Below are positions 6,940 through 7,661 of a stretch of DNA of 7,661 bases, piece by piece. Numbering within the stretch: the first letter of the stretch is position 1; the number at the start of each line of letters is the position of its first letter. A model generated the notes under the pieces. It had not been told where the DNA came from. It did no database searches and was given only the letters and a program-made list of their open reading frames with translations. Both the position numbers and the translations under genes were made by a program. This stretch comes from Planococcus sp. (in: firmicutes) (lineage in GTDB: Bacteria > Bacillota > Bacilli > Bacillales_A > Planococcaceae), in the NCBI GenBank assembly GCA_030147225.1, contig JASLAI010000241.1, positions 1 to 7,661 on the forward strand. The letters are read 5' to 3'.

Positions 6940-7305
6940 TTAACGTTTCACAATCCGAATAGCGGCGCCGATTTGCAATTCAGGCAACGCCTTATTTTCC
7001 ACACACATCGTTCCCGGCAAGCTGGCATCTGTCTCGCCGTTGAAAGCGATGGTGCAGTGGCCGATTTCCTCTAGTGTGTCATTTACTTTGCTGCCGACAA
7101 ATAAAATATCATACCGCTGTTCGTTGATCTCCAGCACATCACCGGCTTCAACTTTCTCAAGCAGGTCCGCCCGTTCATGGATCACTCCGATAGACCGCAG
7201 CGATTCGGGTACCGTGTCATTGAAAATGACCAGCATGTTTTCCTCCAAAAAGATATCCACTTCTTCACCGATTTCCGTTATTTTCGCTTCGTATTTTTTC
7301 GTCAT
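6940..7305 (-). CDS. srlB: PTS glucitol/sorbitol transporter subunit IIA
   Basis: Cytoplasmic IIA protein of the glucitol PTS family, which takes phosphate from HPr-His and hands it to the IIB domain. From the ATG at 7305 it is 121 aa, close to the roughly 123 aa of E. coli SrlB, and its N-terminus MTKKYEAKITEIG lines up with the E. coli start. His43 (in VIHERADL) aligns by eye with the conserved His region of the family and is the candidate phospho-acceptor; the EIGHCTIAFNG and LPGTM blocks are also family-like. Start choice: ATG 7305 has GGAGG at 7311-7315 with 5 nt spacing. A GTG at 7317 has its own AGGAGG at 7325-7330 and would add four residues (M-E-D-I). I prefer the ATG for its fit to the family. 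The next gene follows after 18 nt. Confidence 0.93.
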   Translation of the reverse strand: MTKKYEAKITEIGEEVDIFLEENMLVIFNDTVPESLRSIGVIHERADLLEKVEAGDVLEINEQRYDILFVGSKVNDTLEEIGHCTIAFNGETDASLPGTMCVENKALPELQIGAAIRIVKR

Positions 7306-7336
7306 AATATCCTCCACCTGACTGCCTCCTTATTTT

Positions 7337-7661
7337 CTAGCTGTACAGACCAAAACTGAACAAATATGCAATAACAACCGCAACTGGACCGGTTATAACA
7401 CGCGACAGCAACACAGCAGGAACTCCGACTTCAATCGTTTCAGGCTCTGCTTCTCCCAATGTCAGACCAACTGGCACAAAATCTGCCCCAACCTGCGGGT
7501 TGATTGCAAACAATGCAGGCAGCGCCAATTCCGGCGGGATATTCCCACGGCCGATTTCCACACCGATCAGAACTCCGACTACCTGTGCAATAACGGCTCC
7601 AGGTCCAAGCAATGGGGACAAGATCGGCAATGCGCAAATAACAGACAAGAGCAGCAAACCG
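7337..7661 (-). CDS. srlE: PTS glucitol/sorbitol transporter subunit IIBC, C-terminal part (partial, 5' end outside window)
   Basis: This is the last 107 or so residues of the glucitol-family PTS membrane subunit, which moves a polyol across the membrane and passes phosphate to it. The reading frame is open to the window edge, so the start lies outside; the TTG at 7657 is an internal Leu codon, not a start. Seen in the sequence: a hydrophobic stretch followed by [20 protein letters not shown], then [40 protein letters not shown] and a last hydrophobic helix ending SFGLYS before TAG. These blocks match what I remember of the C-terminal half of E. coli SrlE almost word for word, so the family call is firm. 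The true substrate (sorbitol or another polyol) cannot be read from this fragment. The srlB gene begins about 31 nt downstream, which fits one operon. Confidence 0.93.
   Translation of the reverse strand, partial: GLLLLSVICALPILSPLLGPGAVIAQVVGVLIGVEIGRGNIPPELALPALFAINPQVGADFVPVGLTLGEAEPETIEVGVPAVLLSRVITGPVAVVIAYLFSFGLYS

Overview
The window looks like a chromosomal segment of a Gram-positive member of the Bacillales. The signs are strong AGGAGG-type Shine-Dalgarno sites, a sigma-A-like promoter, Bacillus-type protein sequences, and a dispersed intergenic repeat of a kind I associate with Bacillaceae/Planococcaceae. A Planococcaceae-like host is possible, but I cannot fix the genus. Every gene reads on the minus strand, so the description runs from high to low coordinates.

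Region 1 (7661 to about 5596) is the end of a glucitol-type PTS operon. It holds the C-terminal part of the IIBC subunit (srlE, cut by the window edge), the IIA subunit (srlB), and a 441-aa NAD(P)-binding protein with a C-terminal SAF domain (COG4091-like). The last gene sits where classical sorbitol operons carry a sorbitol-6-phosphate dehydrogenase. Its family includes, as I recall, the Brucella DXR-like (DRL) enzyme that interconverts 1-deoxyxylulose 5-phosphate (DXP) and methylerythritol 4-phosphate (MEP).

Region 2 (5529 to 5127) holds a small zinc-ribbon protein of unknown function, followed by a hairpin.

Region 3 (5117 to 290) is a complete four-gene thiamine-diphosphate dehydrogenase operon of the acetoin-dehydrogenase/2-oxoacid-dehydrogenase type: E1 alpha, E1 beta, E2 and E3. 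It has its own good sigma-A promoter. A perfect 12-bp inverted repeat overlaps the predicted transcription start and reaches the ribosome binding site, so it is a likely repressor operator. E2 is unusual in carrying two tandem peripheral-subunit-binding domains, and E3 starts with TTG.

Region 4 (1 to 292) is non-coding apart from the last three bases of the E3 gene. It holds two diverged tandem copies of an intergenic repeat whose hairpin shows compensatory base changes. The copy next to E3 appears to supply the E3 stop codon.

How the genes could work together (inference): the PTS imports and phosphorylates a polyol, and the SAF-domain enzyme oxidises or isomerises the polyol phosphate. If the product is a methyl ketose phosphate such as DXP, an acetoin-dehydrogenase-like complex could cleave it to acetyl-CoA and glyceraldehyde 3-phosphate. 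The two halves look like separate transcription units, so simple chance adjacency is also possible.
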